Made by a program: the position numbers and the translations under genes | The notes under the pieces: generated by a model | Told to the model about the DNA's origin: nothing | What the model saw: the letters and a program-made list of their open reading frames with translations, nothing else | Databases searched by the model: none | Shown: positions 34,530 to 44,421 of the stretch, piece by piece | How the letters are laid out: every line of letters starts with the position of its first letter | Numbering within the stretch: position 1 is the first letter of the stretch | Assembly: GCA_002224055.1 (NCBI GenBank) | Contig: AZLU01000187.1 | Span: forward strand, 17,073-81,072 | DNA: 64,000 nucleotides | Direction of reading: 5' to 3' | DNA from: Pezizomycotina sp. ARF18 | Lineage: Eukaryota > Ascomycota

Positions 34530-35491
34530 GTTGTGATGTCAAGGAAGCTGCTTATTGGACGATCATATTAGCGCGCGATTGGAATTAGGGATAAGTGGGC
34601 CAATTAATGATAATGTCAAGATATATTCTGACCTGTGAACTTCTTACCCTCTTGATGATAATTTTGCCGGTACTTTATTAAAAAAAAAAAAAAATATTTG
34701 TGTTTAGTCACCAACTGCCGCTTGCTGCCGTTGGAAGAATGGTCGGGAAAAAAAAAAAAAAAAAACCCGATACGGCCTTACTTATGAATATATGTTATTC
34801 ACTTAAAACATTACCACCACTTCTACCATGCGACTAAACAGTACCGCTAGCAAAAATCACCGGAGCAGATACTAAACTCCGTTGTTCAGAAACGGCGGTT
34901 GATAGCAGCAACGCTGTAGGTGAAGTTTACCACGGCATACTAGGATAATCACCTCCGAGCATATTTGCATACCAAGAAGCGAAGTCTGCGTGGAGGACGG
35001 CAGAGCCATGGCGCCACTCCACTAAACATAAGTACCAAACTCACCGTCCAATCCGGCATCGATTAGTGCTCATAATAGCCTAAAGAACATACGCAGGTAT
35101 CAGGTTAAAAAGCCGGAAGACTAGTTCTAATTCTGATTGATATTTATTTTTGTTCTCTTTTTTATTTTATTTTCTTTTTTATTTTTATTTTTTCTGATTT
35201 AACCTCCTTTTTCTTTTTTTTTCTTTTTTTTTTTTCCAATTTGTAGTTTATTTTTGATAACCACCACTAATCCCGATAGCACTAGTATTATCTCCTAATA
35301 GCGCAACTAATGTCTGGTGTGCATTTCCCAAGAGACTAGGAAACGCCCAGTCTCAGGGGCGCCAACAGCAAGCCTCATTCACAAAGACATCGCTCGTATT
35401 TATACATCTCGGTCTTAATATCGCAGAGACATTCACGTATAACTAGAGGATGACTGTACTGGGGCATCACTTTCGCGGTGTCTTCATCCTT

Positions 35492-35525
<34 letters not shown>

Positions 35526-36284
35526 GCGTAAGATTCGTGATATACAGTAAATGGCAACGTTTGTTCTTCAAAAGGCACAGGATAGAGCGCGGTCTACGTT
35601 GAGATTGGTTGGTTGTTGGCGATTGTATATTTCCATTCATGATGACATATTTTCCCGAAGCCTCAGTTTAAACGATCCTCCCAGCAACGAAATCCATAAA
35701 GCGCAGAAAATGAAAGAAAGGATACATATCTGACAAGATCTAGTCAGTTCTTAAATGGAATATTCTACGCAATCTCTAGCTCATTCCGGTACTCTCTAGG
35801 CTTGGCCAGTTGTCTCTCTTAAAGCCGCGGGTGGTTTTAAAGCTGAGGTCTCCGTAGCCTCGCTTCGTCTATCTACCACCCACGAATTATAATTGATATT
35901 CGGAGGATCAATGCGGAGGTTTAAGTCCCAATCGTATTCATGCGGCTGAAAGGAGAGGCTTTCTCACGGGAATTACTTTTCTCAGCCCCATGGGTACATA
36001 CAGTAGAGAATGGTGTAACAATCAAGGTTATCGGGTAACGCAGTATGTTATAGCACTCGTGGATGTGACTATATAAAGCACAGTTCTGAGAACGTGTTGC
36101 ATGAATGAGAACAGAAGCAATTTCATGCTCACATTTAAAACACTTCAGGTCTTACATTGTGAAGCATCCTAGCGCAAAAAATGGGTTCCATATTCCACTC
36201 TCTGCTAATGATCCTATCATCGCGATCGCTGTCAACGGTCTCCCATACCTCTAAGCCGTCGAAACTACTACTACTACCAACCAT
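34530..36284. other. Spacer, T-rich
   Basis: No supported gene. T-rich low-complexity sequence covers about 35140-35245 and a poly-T tract 35494-35522. Confidence 0.45.
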
Positions 36285-36664
36285 ATGAATCTTCGCGCCT
36301 GGCAACTTCCACGACTCCGAACCAATTCTCCTCCAGCAGTACGATCGGGAAGTACCCATCTACCACAATCCCTGAGCGTCGGTAACCAACTACACAGCTC
36401 CCCAGCCGGCGGAGGTTCGTACAACGGTAACCTCGTGAGCGGTCAATTCGGCGGTGCGCCGGTATGCCCGCCGTGCCAATGCAACTGCGCGGGCCTGGTG
36501 AACGGACCGATCGGCGCGGCGAGCTCCTCTGGAAGTAGCGGACGAATTTGGTGCATGGGCCAGTGGGTGCGGTGAATTCTGCAAACGCGCCGGCGGATGG
36601 TGGGAGTCTGAACCATGGTCCCGTGGGAGCGGCGAGCTCAAGTGGCAGTAGTGGTGAGAATTAG
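36285..36664 (+). CDS. Gly/Ser-rich low-complexity protein with internal repeats
   Basis: The plus-strand frame from 36285 reads SPAGGGSYNGNLVSGQFGG, then CPPCQCNC, then LVNGPIGAASSSGSSG. After a one-base shift near 36540 it continues NLVHGPVGAVNSANAPADGG and LNHGPVGAASSSGSSGEN, with a stop at 36662-36664. The unit L-V/N-N/H-G-P-I/V-G-A occurs three times. No signal peptide is obvious at the assumed ATG, and the true start may lie upstream. The composition is that of an intrinsically disordered or wall-associated protein, but nothing specific supports either. Confidence 0.4.
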
Positions 36665-36964
36665 GACATGGACCAATTATTGGGCTTTGATCCGGAGATG
36701 TTGCGAAATCTGTTAAGTCAAGGGATTGATGTGACCGCGGAGAAGAGAGGAAGTTTTTTTTTTTTTTTTTTTTTTTTTTCAAAAAGTCGAGGGAGTAAAT
36801 TCTTGCGGAATCATATCCAAAATGCACGGATGAGATGCAAGAGAGAGTAAAAGGATCAGAAAAGAGTAAAGAGATTCGAAAAAAAAAAAAAAAAAATCCA
36901 GTTACCACCGACGCCAAAAAGGTTACGGATCGCGCATCCGATATTTCCTCCGCCTGTTATTATC

Positions 36965-37303
36965 GTGTATCTACGATGGGTCGCTCGGTCGCACATGCAT
37001 AGACTTCAATACGGACGAGAAGGTTTCTGTCGTCTTAATGCAGTAATAGAAACGATCCCGTACATTGGGCATTGCAAAATTAAAACATCTGTCAAGAAAA
37101 TTTATGCATTACCCATTGCAAGCTTTCAAGTGGATGTAGATTACAACCCGTTTCTCCGCTCTCGTTCTCCTGGGGCTCTCGACGCAATCCGAGAACTTCA
37201 ATGTTCACATGTGGTCAGCAGCCGCTTCAACTTGAAGCACTTTGCAAAAATGATTCTCGGAGGATTCCGATTCGATTTTTTTGTAGAGGTAAGAGTAGTA
37301 TAG
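36965..37303 (+). CDS. Hypothetical open frame, 112 aa
   Basis: An uninterrupted frame with mixed composition, no recognised motif and no paralogue in the window. It follows a poly-A-rich stretch. It may be a chance frame or part of an unseen multi-exon gene. Confidence 0.2.
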   Translation: MYLRWVARSHMHRLQYGREGFCRLNAVIETIPYIGHCKIKTSVKKIYALPIASFQVDVDYNPFLRSRSPGALDAIRELQCSHVVSSRFNLKHFAKMILGGFRFDFFVEVRVV

Positions 37304-38574
37304 ACTGGCCCTGGAAAAGGTAACCTACTGTCTTCAAACTTGAAAGATAGTGGTTCCATTCAAGAAAGTGATATTGCTAGGCCATCCCTAAGCTTACCTT
37401 TTGGCAGAGGCCCCCACTAACGCACTTATTTGTACGCTAGATTTTTCGATAATACGACGTGTAAATAAATCATCTAACTGCGCGTTAAACCTGGGCTAAG
37501 AAGCTTAACTACCGACTGGAACAAGGGCATCCCAGAAGTACATCAATGCACCGTGGTAGGAATCTGTATTTCGTTGGTCCTGCTCATTCTTCGCATACCC
37601 AAATCACATTCTCAACATGTCGGAACCAGCCGCGGTATTACATTGAATTCCTACTCTGCTCTTCCATTCCACTAATATAATTAGTCATTTCTTAGAAAAT
37701 TGGAAACGACAACTAAGCATCTCCACATCCCCCAGCATTTCTGTAGCTTTTGGGTTAAATGTGGTCCGAAAATGGCAAATGCTAAGCGTATCTTGCGCCA
37801 AATCTAGGGACAAAATTTAAGCGAAAATGTCTCGGAAGATGCTTTCACCGCCGAATAAAGATCTAGGGGATTGTCTGGAGAAGAATAAAACGGTGTTCCA
37901 ACCCTCTGTCTAAGAACTTCTTTTCTCTCCTCAGGCAACCGAAGAATATACCGCCTGTTAATCTTGTAAACTATTAGTGATTAATTATCGGGTTGTTCGA
38001 AGCTTTGGAACAACCCAGCTGCCTTTCCTAGGAATTCTTTGTGGCATTGATAGGCGGACAATTCTGGCGTTTCATAATTTCTCCACCTTCAAGTTGTTGA
38101 TCATTTTGAAATTTCCTCTCCACTCGCTGTCTCGTTTTCACGTTTCTCAGATGTGCTCTTTATTTTCCGCCAAGGCAGCCCACGTTCGCCAATCTCCGAG
38201 GCTCAATGCCAGAATTAACAGCAAAGACGGGAGATTTGGCTGGATCTGACGGCTGCGGAGGTGGAATGCCCAATTCAGCGCTTCGTTAATGCGAACCCCA
38301 AAGGAAGCGAGATAGACGAGATTTTCGCGATGTGCCAAAAGATCGTGGTCGTGATCATCACGACATCGAGAGGCGTCGCTATTATAACATCGTACAAGTT
38401 GTTATACGGCCATTCGCCTAGATCAGGAGACGAACGATCGATATAAACCGATTGGCGAATCCGGCACCCATTAACCTGCGCCATTGATCTCCTTGAACTT
38501 ACAATCTTCGGCTTTCAGTGCTTTTTTTTTCTTGTGTAGAATTTAAAACATCAACTATAGCGAAACGAATCAAT
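37304..38574. other. Spacer upstream of the membrane-protein gene
   Basis: No supported gene; likely holds the promoter of the gene at 38575, with no clear TATA element seen. Confidence 0.4.
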
Positions 38575-39710
38575 ATGAGTTACCCATATCTCGTAAGTAA
38601 ACAACTTCCAAAGGCCGACAGATGATCTCCGAAATTCTCAAGTAGCCCAGCTAATGTATTACAGATATTCTCCTGGATACTTTTCACTCTGACGACACCT
38701 TTCGTCTTTATCCGCCTCTACGTCCAACTGCGCTTCCGCAAGCACCCCCGGCGAGAAATATTTGTGATATTAGCGTGGGTTATATACCTCGCCGACACAT
38801 CTCTGGACACAATCCGAACGTTCGCCGTACCAACCGGAAGCCTCCTGTGGTGGGAGCTGAACTATACTCACGACCTGATATACAAAGTGTCGATGTACAG
38901 CTGCAAAGCCGCCATGCTTTGTTTCTATATTGAGCTCACGCCGCGGAATTGCTACTCGAAAACATGGTGGGAATCGTGGCGGCGTGGGTATTCGTCATAG
39001 CCGGTGCTCTATTTCAGGTAAGTTGGAACGCATTCCCGCAACGCGCGCGAGTAGCTTCTAATATATTGCAACAGATTCTCAGTAACCTACTCGATTGTTT
39101 CCCCTTCATTGGAAACTTCGGCCAAGTCATCCATCGAAGCACAAAACTCACCATCTATGCTTCTGGACGGCGTCTCTTGTGATGACAAGCTGGACGTTCT
39201 ACCTTCTCACTGACCTTCTCGTGTACACGATACCGTTCTTCATCCTCTACAACATCAAATCGCTCTCTCCGACGCAAAAACGCGGTGCAACTGTCCTATT
39301 CGCCGCAGGCCTGTTCAATATCGCGTGCTCTGGATATATCGTTTACATTTCGTCATTGCAATGGGTAATCTCTAAAGAACTGGTGCATAAGGACTACAGC
39401 CACTTGACGGTCGTGGAGATTTACAATTACGTCAAAGTAGTTCATCAGGGAAGCGCGATAATGATCGTGTGCATGCCGCAGGTGCGGCGGCTGTGGATGG
39501 GTGTCAGAGCGGGGATTTGAGGCCGGAGTTGAGAGAGCTTCAAGCCGAGGAAGGTTCGAGATTGGAGTTATGTGCCGTGACGACTCGATCTCGGAGTTGG
39601 GGGTACCTGATGTGGACCACGATCGTGATAGTGGTATATGCATGACTCGCCCTGAGGACGAGAGGATGGAACCGCCGGTAAACGGGCGGAAGAGGCCACG
39701 GGGGTTTTGA
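38575..39710 (+). CDS. Fungal rhodopsin-domain (seven-helix) membrane protein
   Basis: Three exons: 38575-38592 (MSYPYL), 38665-39017 and 39075 onward, with GTAAGT donors and CAG acceptors. Hydrophobic helices include FSWILFTLTTPFVFIRLYV, EIFVILAWVIYLADTS, AAMLCFYIELTPR, VGIVAAWVFVIAGALFQ, TDLLVYTIPFFILYNI and GATVLFAAGLFNIACSGYIV. A late SAIMIVCMPQVRRLW helix resembles the last helix of this family. Such proteins sit in the plasma membrane; roles of most members are unknown. Exon 2 needs one extra base near 38943 (after LTPR, a GG run) and exon 3 one near 39164 (a TT run), after which the helices line up. The frame ends at 39520, but an acidic cytoplasmic tail (DDSISELGVPDVDHDRDSG) is open in another frame to 39710, so a third slip near 39502 is possible. 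Confidence 0.7.
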
Positions 39711-40017
39711 CATTGGAAGGGTAGGCTCCGACGTTTCCCTTCAAGTTGTCACACCCAGAGGAGAACGGATGCAGATGCAATTGTACGATAGAAACATTCA
39801 CTATAATATTATCCTCCCCCCCCCCCAAAAAAAAAAAAAAATCAGCTGCAAATTATTGAGATCGTGGTATGCTTATTTACTAGCGAAATGTCTTCGCCGC
39901 CACCCTTTCCCTCAGCACTTCTGACAAAACACCTCGCCACAATTCAACGCTTCACGAAACAAAAACACAAACCCCAAATCAACGTTCACGATATAGAGGA
40001 GCATTGATCGAGATGAT

Positions 40018-40021
40018 AAAA
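40018..40021 (-). terminator. Pol III terminator-like T run
   Basis: Four T on the minus strand, nine bases after the tRNA-like 3' end. Confidence 0.4.
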
Positions 40022-40029
40022 GAATTTCG

Positions 40030-40130
40030 CGGCAAGTGAGGGATTCGAACCCCCTATCCGTCCTCTGTGTGCCATGGGCCCTTGCCAGGGACCTCAACCA
40101 TGCAGGCCAATCTAATAGGTCAAACTTGTC
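40030..40130 (-). tRNA. tRNA-like gene, anticodon uncertain
   Basis: The minus strand has a perfect B box (GGTTCGAATCC) in a five-pair T arm (GGGGG/CCCTC, one G-T pair). The acceptor GACAAGT/ACTTGCC has one mismatch, and an A-box-like TGGCCTGCATGG lies 5'. One fold gives an anticodon stem GGTCC/GGGCC with loop CTGGCAA, which would read GGC (Ala). But the total of 101 bases is long, and it forces an oversized D loop and variable region. It could be a tRNA with an intron or insertion, a class II tRNA I have folded wrongly, or a tRNA-derived repeat. A T run follows. Confidence 0.5.
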
Positions 40131-40798
40131 CACAGGGGGCCGTGCTTACCATATACACCACTCGAGCCTTCTGATGTGTTGAATTGTGATGTTATGGCGG
40201 AGAACCAGTATTTAGTCTTGCGGAAGATTTAGGGCCGCGCGATTTGGTGGAGCGCTAAAGGTTGCCAGTTTACCTACGTAGATCATTACTGACGGTGGGG
40301 GCGGTCGTAGATTTTTGGCGAACGGCTTTGTCATCGCTTTCGTGATATTCTGCAGGGCTAGCGGAGCAGATATAAACTGTACTGACATATAGCTACGTTA
40401 GCGTTATTCTAGAATGGTTGGGGAGCCGGTCATGAGCCTGACGGTTAACACGATATCGAATAAGGCATTTTCTAAATCTTCTTTCAAAAATCCACAATCT
40501 TTTTTACTTCGGTGTGTCATCTCAAACTTCAACGGTAAACCCTTCAGCGTTTCCCGTACTGCTCCCGGTAAGGACACTTGATGTTTCTATCGCTATGGGC
40601 GCTTGTTGGTATCACAATCTGAATTACACTAATTAAGCGAATGATCTACACGACTCAATATTCAGGATGAGATATCCTGTTTGCTTCTAAGGAAATATTT
40701 GGCATGGGAAATCCTTGCTAAGTGCTAACGCGGAACGCCCCGAATGAAACCGCAAATAATGGGACGAAATATAAAACTCCTGAGCAATCAACACCGTA
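40131..40798. other. Spacer between tRNA-like gene and ankyrin gene
   Basis: No supported feature. It holds the 3' flank of the ankyrin gene. Confidence 0.45.
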
Positions 40799-42303
40799 TC
40801 ATATCATCGGCCTCATCATATACACTATCCGGAACGGCATCTTCATAACCTCCCACCAGCATCTTTTTCTCCGCACGTAATATATGCCACCTTTTGCGTT
40901 AAGATACTCTTCAACCTCCACGGACCCTTTAACTCTACGGTGGAATTTCCAAGATGCATATGCGAAATCCAACGGACTTTCTCCGTCCCCGCTCCGAACA
41001 TTAACGTCCACGCCAGCCTCTACCAACACCATCAGCGTCTCGACATGCGCACTTCTCGCAGCATAGTGCATAGCGTGTCGGCTCCCTACGTACGTCGAAG
41101 CATCAATCCACGCGCCCTTGTCCAACAGGAACTTCACCATCTCTGGCTTCCGCGCAATAACAGCTTGATGCAATGGATGGAAACCGGATCCGACGTTCGG
41201 CCGATTGACTATTAATCCGTGCTCGACCAGTAACTCTAGCATTTTTATATTACCGGGTCCGACGAGAGCCCAGTACAGCGGCGTCGTCTGGGGATTCGAT
41301 AGTGCGATGAAATTCGGATCTGCCCCGTGGTTGAGTAGTACCACGGCGGCCTTTCGGGAGTTAAATTTATGGCGACGTGGAGCGGTTTGTATGGACGTTT
41401 TATAGAGAAAGCGGCGCAATCGTTGTTCGGCTTGAATCCCGCGGATATAAGTGAGGTCGTATGTTGGGGCGAATCGTGTTTCACGGCGTAGTATAGCGCC
41501 GTTCTGTAGCGTGACTTCGAGCGGAGGCGCTGCAGGCGGCTATCCTGTATGATGGCGGCTGCCATCTCATCGTCGCCTGAGATAATCACCTTTTCGAAAA
41601 CTTTGAGTACGTCTCGCGGTTCGCGTCCCGAGAAGCAGCGGAGCTTCAAGCTGTATTCCAGCCCGTATTTCTTGCAATCTCCGCTTTCCGCTTTTCTCGT
41701 ACTTCTTCCGCCCGCTTTTCCTCCGCTATCCTCTGCAACCGCACTAACTCCGGCTTCATCACCCTTCCCGGTATTATCCGTGGTTCGTACTTTTGTCTCT
41801 CCTCCTCTTTAGCACCATCCGGGTACATCTTCTCTGCAATCCGCTGCAACAGGTCCGCGATCTCCGGTTCCCCGACGCCCAATTTTCCCTCCATATCCTC
41901 AGCCTTCTCCGCATACTCACCCCCGAACTTCTCGAACACCTCCAACGCGCTCTGAGCATCAACCCACGCGCTCGCGTAGCGTCCTACCCGGAAATTCGCT
42001 TCAGCCGCATATCCCAAAACAACCGCATCCCACACGTTGCTTTTGTCCGTGTTAGTCCCCCTGTACCGCACGAACTCCCGCTTGTACTGCTCGACGAGCA
42101 GGTCGGCGTTTTTCCAGTCTTCGAGCATGCAGTAGCATTCTATCGCGCGGACCGTCCATGCCCGCCGATACTTTTGTAACGAGCGGATGAGGAGGACGTG
42201 CGGGAGTGCGGCGGCGTAGTCGGAGGCAAGGAGGTAGATCGCGCGGCCATGAACTGGGAGGAGAGCGTCGGCGTTCCGGGGTGCTTGAAGAGGTGGTATC
42301 CAT
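40799..42303 (-). CDS. Helical-repeat and ankyrin-repeat protein
   Basis: From ATG 42303 (MDTTSSST) the frame shifts by one base in a CCCC run to RNADALLPVHGRAIYLLASD and continues with ECYCMLEDWKNADLLVEQYK and GYAAEANFRVGRYASAWVDA, an alpha-helical TPR-like region. A basic and acidic helix follows. A one-base loss in an AAA run near 41670 leads to YGLEYSLKLRCFSGREP, and another near 41368 leads to ankyrin repeats: AAVVLLNHGADPNF, TTPLYWALVGPGNIKMLELL, FHPLHQAVIARKPEMVKFLL, HAMHYAARSAHVETLMVLVE and SPLDFAYAS. It stops at 40799. Ankyrin and TPR repeats bind proteins; the product of about 500 residues is probably a cytosolic scaffold. All breaks are single-base and the repeat grammar is intact across them. 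Confidence 0.7.
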
Positions 42304-42996
42304 TATGATACTTGTAACTGGGACACCTACGACTGGAGAATATAAGGAAGTAGGAGGGATCGGTGGGGTTTATATATCACGCCAGCCTTCCGCTGATCAT
42401 GAAACGGGGAGGCTTTTCGTGTATTGGTGTTGTGGAGGCATAGCAAGGCTGATTCTGTGACATTTTTGTGTTTTTTTTTTTTTGGCGATTGGAGTTTCGT
42501 GGGATTTTTAGCGATTGCGCGACGACCCAATGGGGAATCGCCTCATGGCAAAACAAACATTCCCAAAGCAGCTCTGGGAAATGTGGAGCGAGTGAGATAT
42601 CGTGATCTCGCGTGAAGGTTCTGGAAAACCCCGAATACCCGTGATTTTGGCGTCTCGCACGACTTCAAGCTGATTATATCGCGGCCGCGAAAGGAATAGT
42701 AGTGATTGCTGTGGCCTTGTGCGCATGCTCGGTCCAGCCGCCATTTGGCGCTTTATGACTCCCGAAATGCTAAACTGAGGGTGGTTTATAAGTAGACTGT
42801 CAAAGCAGTATAAAATTATATAGGAACTTGATATTTACCTAGATAGTTGCCCGAGATAGTTTCTCACAGGCCTTGTGTTGTAGTATATTTTTTACCGTGG
42901 GTCTTAGCCGTCCTGTCAGAAGTCGTACTGGCCACGCTCAACCCTCCCCATGTAGCCTAAATTTAGTATTCTATATCACTCTGGTCCTACTCGAGG

Positions 42997-43320
42997 TCAG
43001 GTATTGTTAAGATATTTGGTAATAATGCGACAGTTCATTATGATCACAAGATATATTAAGTTTTTTGGTCCGTGAGGATGCAATGGTTCTGAAAGTATAC
43101 GCATACGCAGCATCAGCGCCTCGACTCCCCGATCCATATCAGCGCCAGTTAAATTCAGGAACCAGTTTATCTCCTTTGCGATCCCACTTTTTGTTTCTTG
43201 GTAGAGTGTAAAATCTGATATCCAAGGTGTGTCGGTGTTAAATGTGTCGTGAACTCGAATCCGACGGCGCGGATTTATACACATGTGCATGCGCATGCTT
43301 CGCTCGACTCGGAGCTCCAC
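42997..43320 (-). CDS. Hypothetical open frame, 107 aa
   Basis: An uninterrupted frame beginning MELRVERSMRMHMC with GIAKEINWFLNL and VEALMLRMRIL. The KEINWFLNL stretch resembles the EKIREFLNLD motif of the zinc-knuckle family only weakly. No domain is recognised. It could be a small gene, a relic, or chance. Confidence 0.25.
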   Translation of the reverse strand: MELRVERSMRMHMCINPRRRIRVHDTFNTDTPWISDFTLYQETKSGIAKEINWFLNLTGADMDRGVEALMLRMRILSEPLHPHGPKNLIYLVIIMNCRIITKYLNNT

Positions 43321-44421
43321 GGTGCGTCCAAATATAAGTTTATGAAAACGATACTGTACCGTAACCGCATAATCTATAAGCTTGACGATAATATATCATT
43401 ATTAGACAAGTGACCTAACCAAGATGTAGTTTCCGTAATACTACAGGCGCGGTTTCGATCCAAGCAAGACATGGCTCCCGGGAGTGACCTGAGCCAAAAA
43501 AAACTTCTCGACTTACGTAATCGCGACAAGGAAAAAATCTTAGGGTACCACGATGGCGATCCCCGTCCCGAATGACTTGCATCCCTTCATGATTATCGCT
43601 AGGACGTTCCTTCATATATCCATGTCAGTATCACAGTCGTTGGATCGCAGGATTTATCCTTCAGTAGCTCTAGGAAATTCATAGTATTGCAGTCATTTTC
43701 TACTCATTAGGGCACGAGTCTAGGTTTACGAATCTTCCTTTTGGGTCTGTAATGCCTTGCGAGAGGCGGCGATCGAAACCTCCCACCTCGCGTTTCGAAT
43801 ACGATTCTTTCCAACTATTATTTCTAATAAACCCCGAGAGGCTTTGCGTTTGCTCTGCATGAGCACTGGAAGCAAGCCTATCCTCCCTTCGATTTACATT
43901 CTTCGTCCCTAATTTTTTTTTTTTTTTCCTTTTTTTCAATTATTATTTCTATTGATAATAATTTAATTTTACAATTTTCGAAGCCGGGGCAGACACTGCT
44001 AATTTTTTTTTTGCTTTGTGCTATGTATGTGCCGCCACCACCGCTGCTAAATTTGAAAATTGACAAAAAAAAATTAAATAAAAAAAAAAAAAATTTCAAT
44101 TCCCCTTTTTTGCCATCTTACTAAGTAAATTCGCTTCCTCACCGCCTGGAGCTCTTCCGAGAACAACTCCACTGAGCTCTCACGAAGGTACTGTTTCCTG
44201 CCATTCTCAATCTACAGACCCAGGCTGTTCTAGCCAGTATCCCCCCTAAACCGTTCCAAGGGTTTTAAACATTTGTCTCATCCGGCAGGGTTTCCCATAA
44301 AACCAAGGTGCGGCTCCGTTTATTTGCCTAAAAGCAAGACAAAAACTCAAAAGAAAAACGGGTTACATCACAAGCTTTCTATCAACCTTTCACCTCCGAA
44401 GAAAAGCAAATCATCTTCACG
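43321..44421. other. Spacer with A/T-rich stretch
   Basis: No supported gene. A/T homopolymer-rich sequence covers about 43910-44095. It likely carries the promoter of the gene at 44422. Confidence 0.4.

Noticed and set aside
36390-36917. A 175-residue minus-strand frame
   Set aside because: It is opposite the Gly/Ser-rich coding stretch and translates two poly-A/T tracts as poly-Phe and poly-Lys; the plus strand explains it better.
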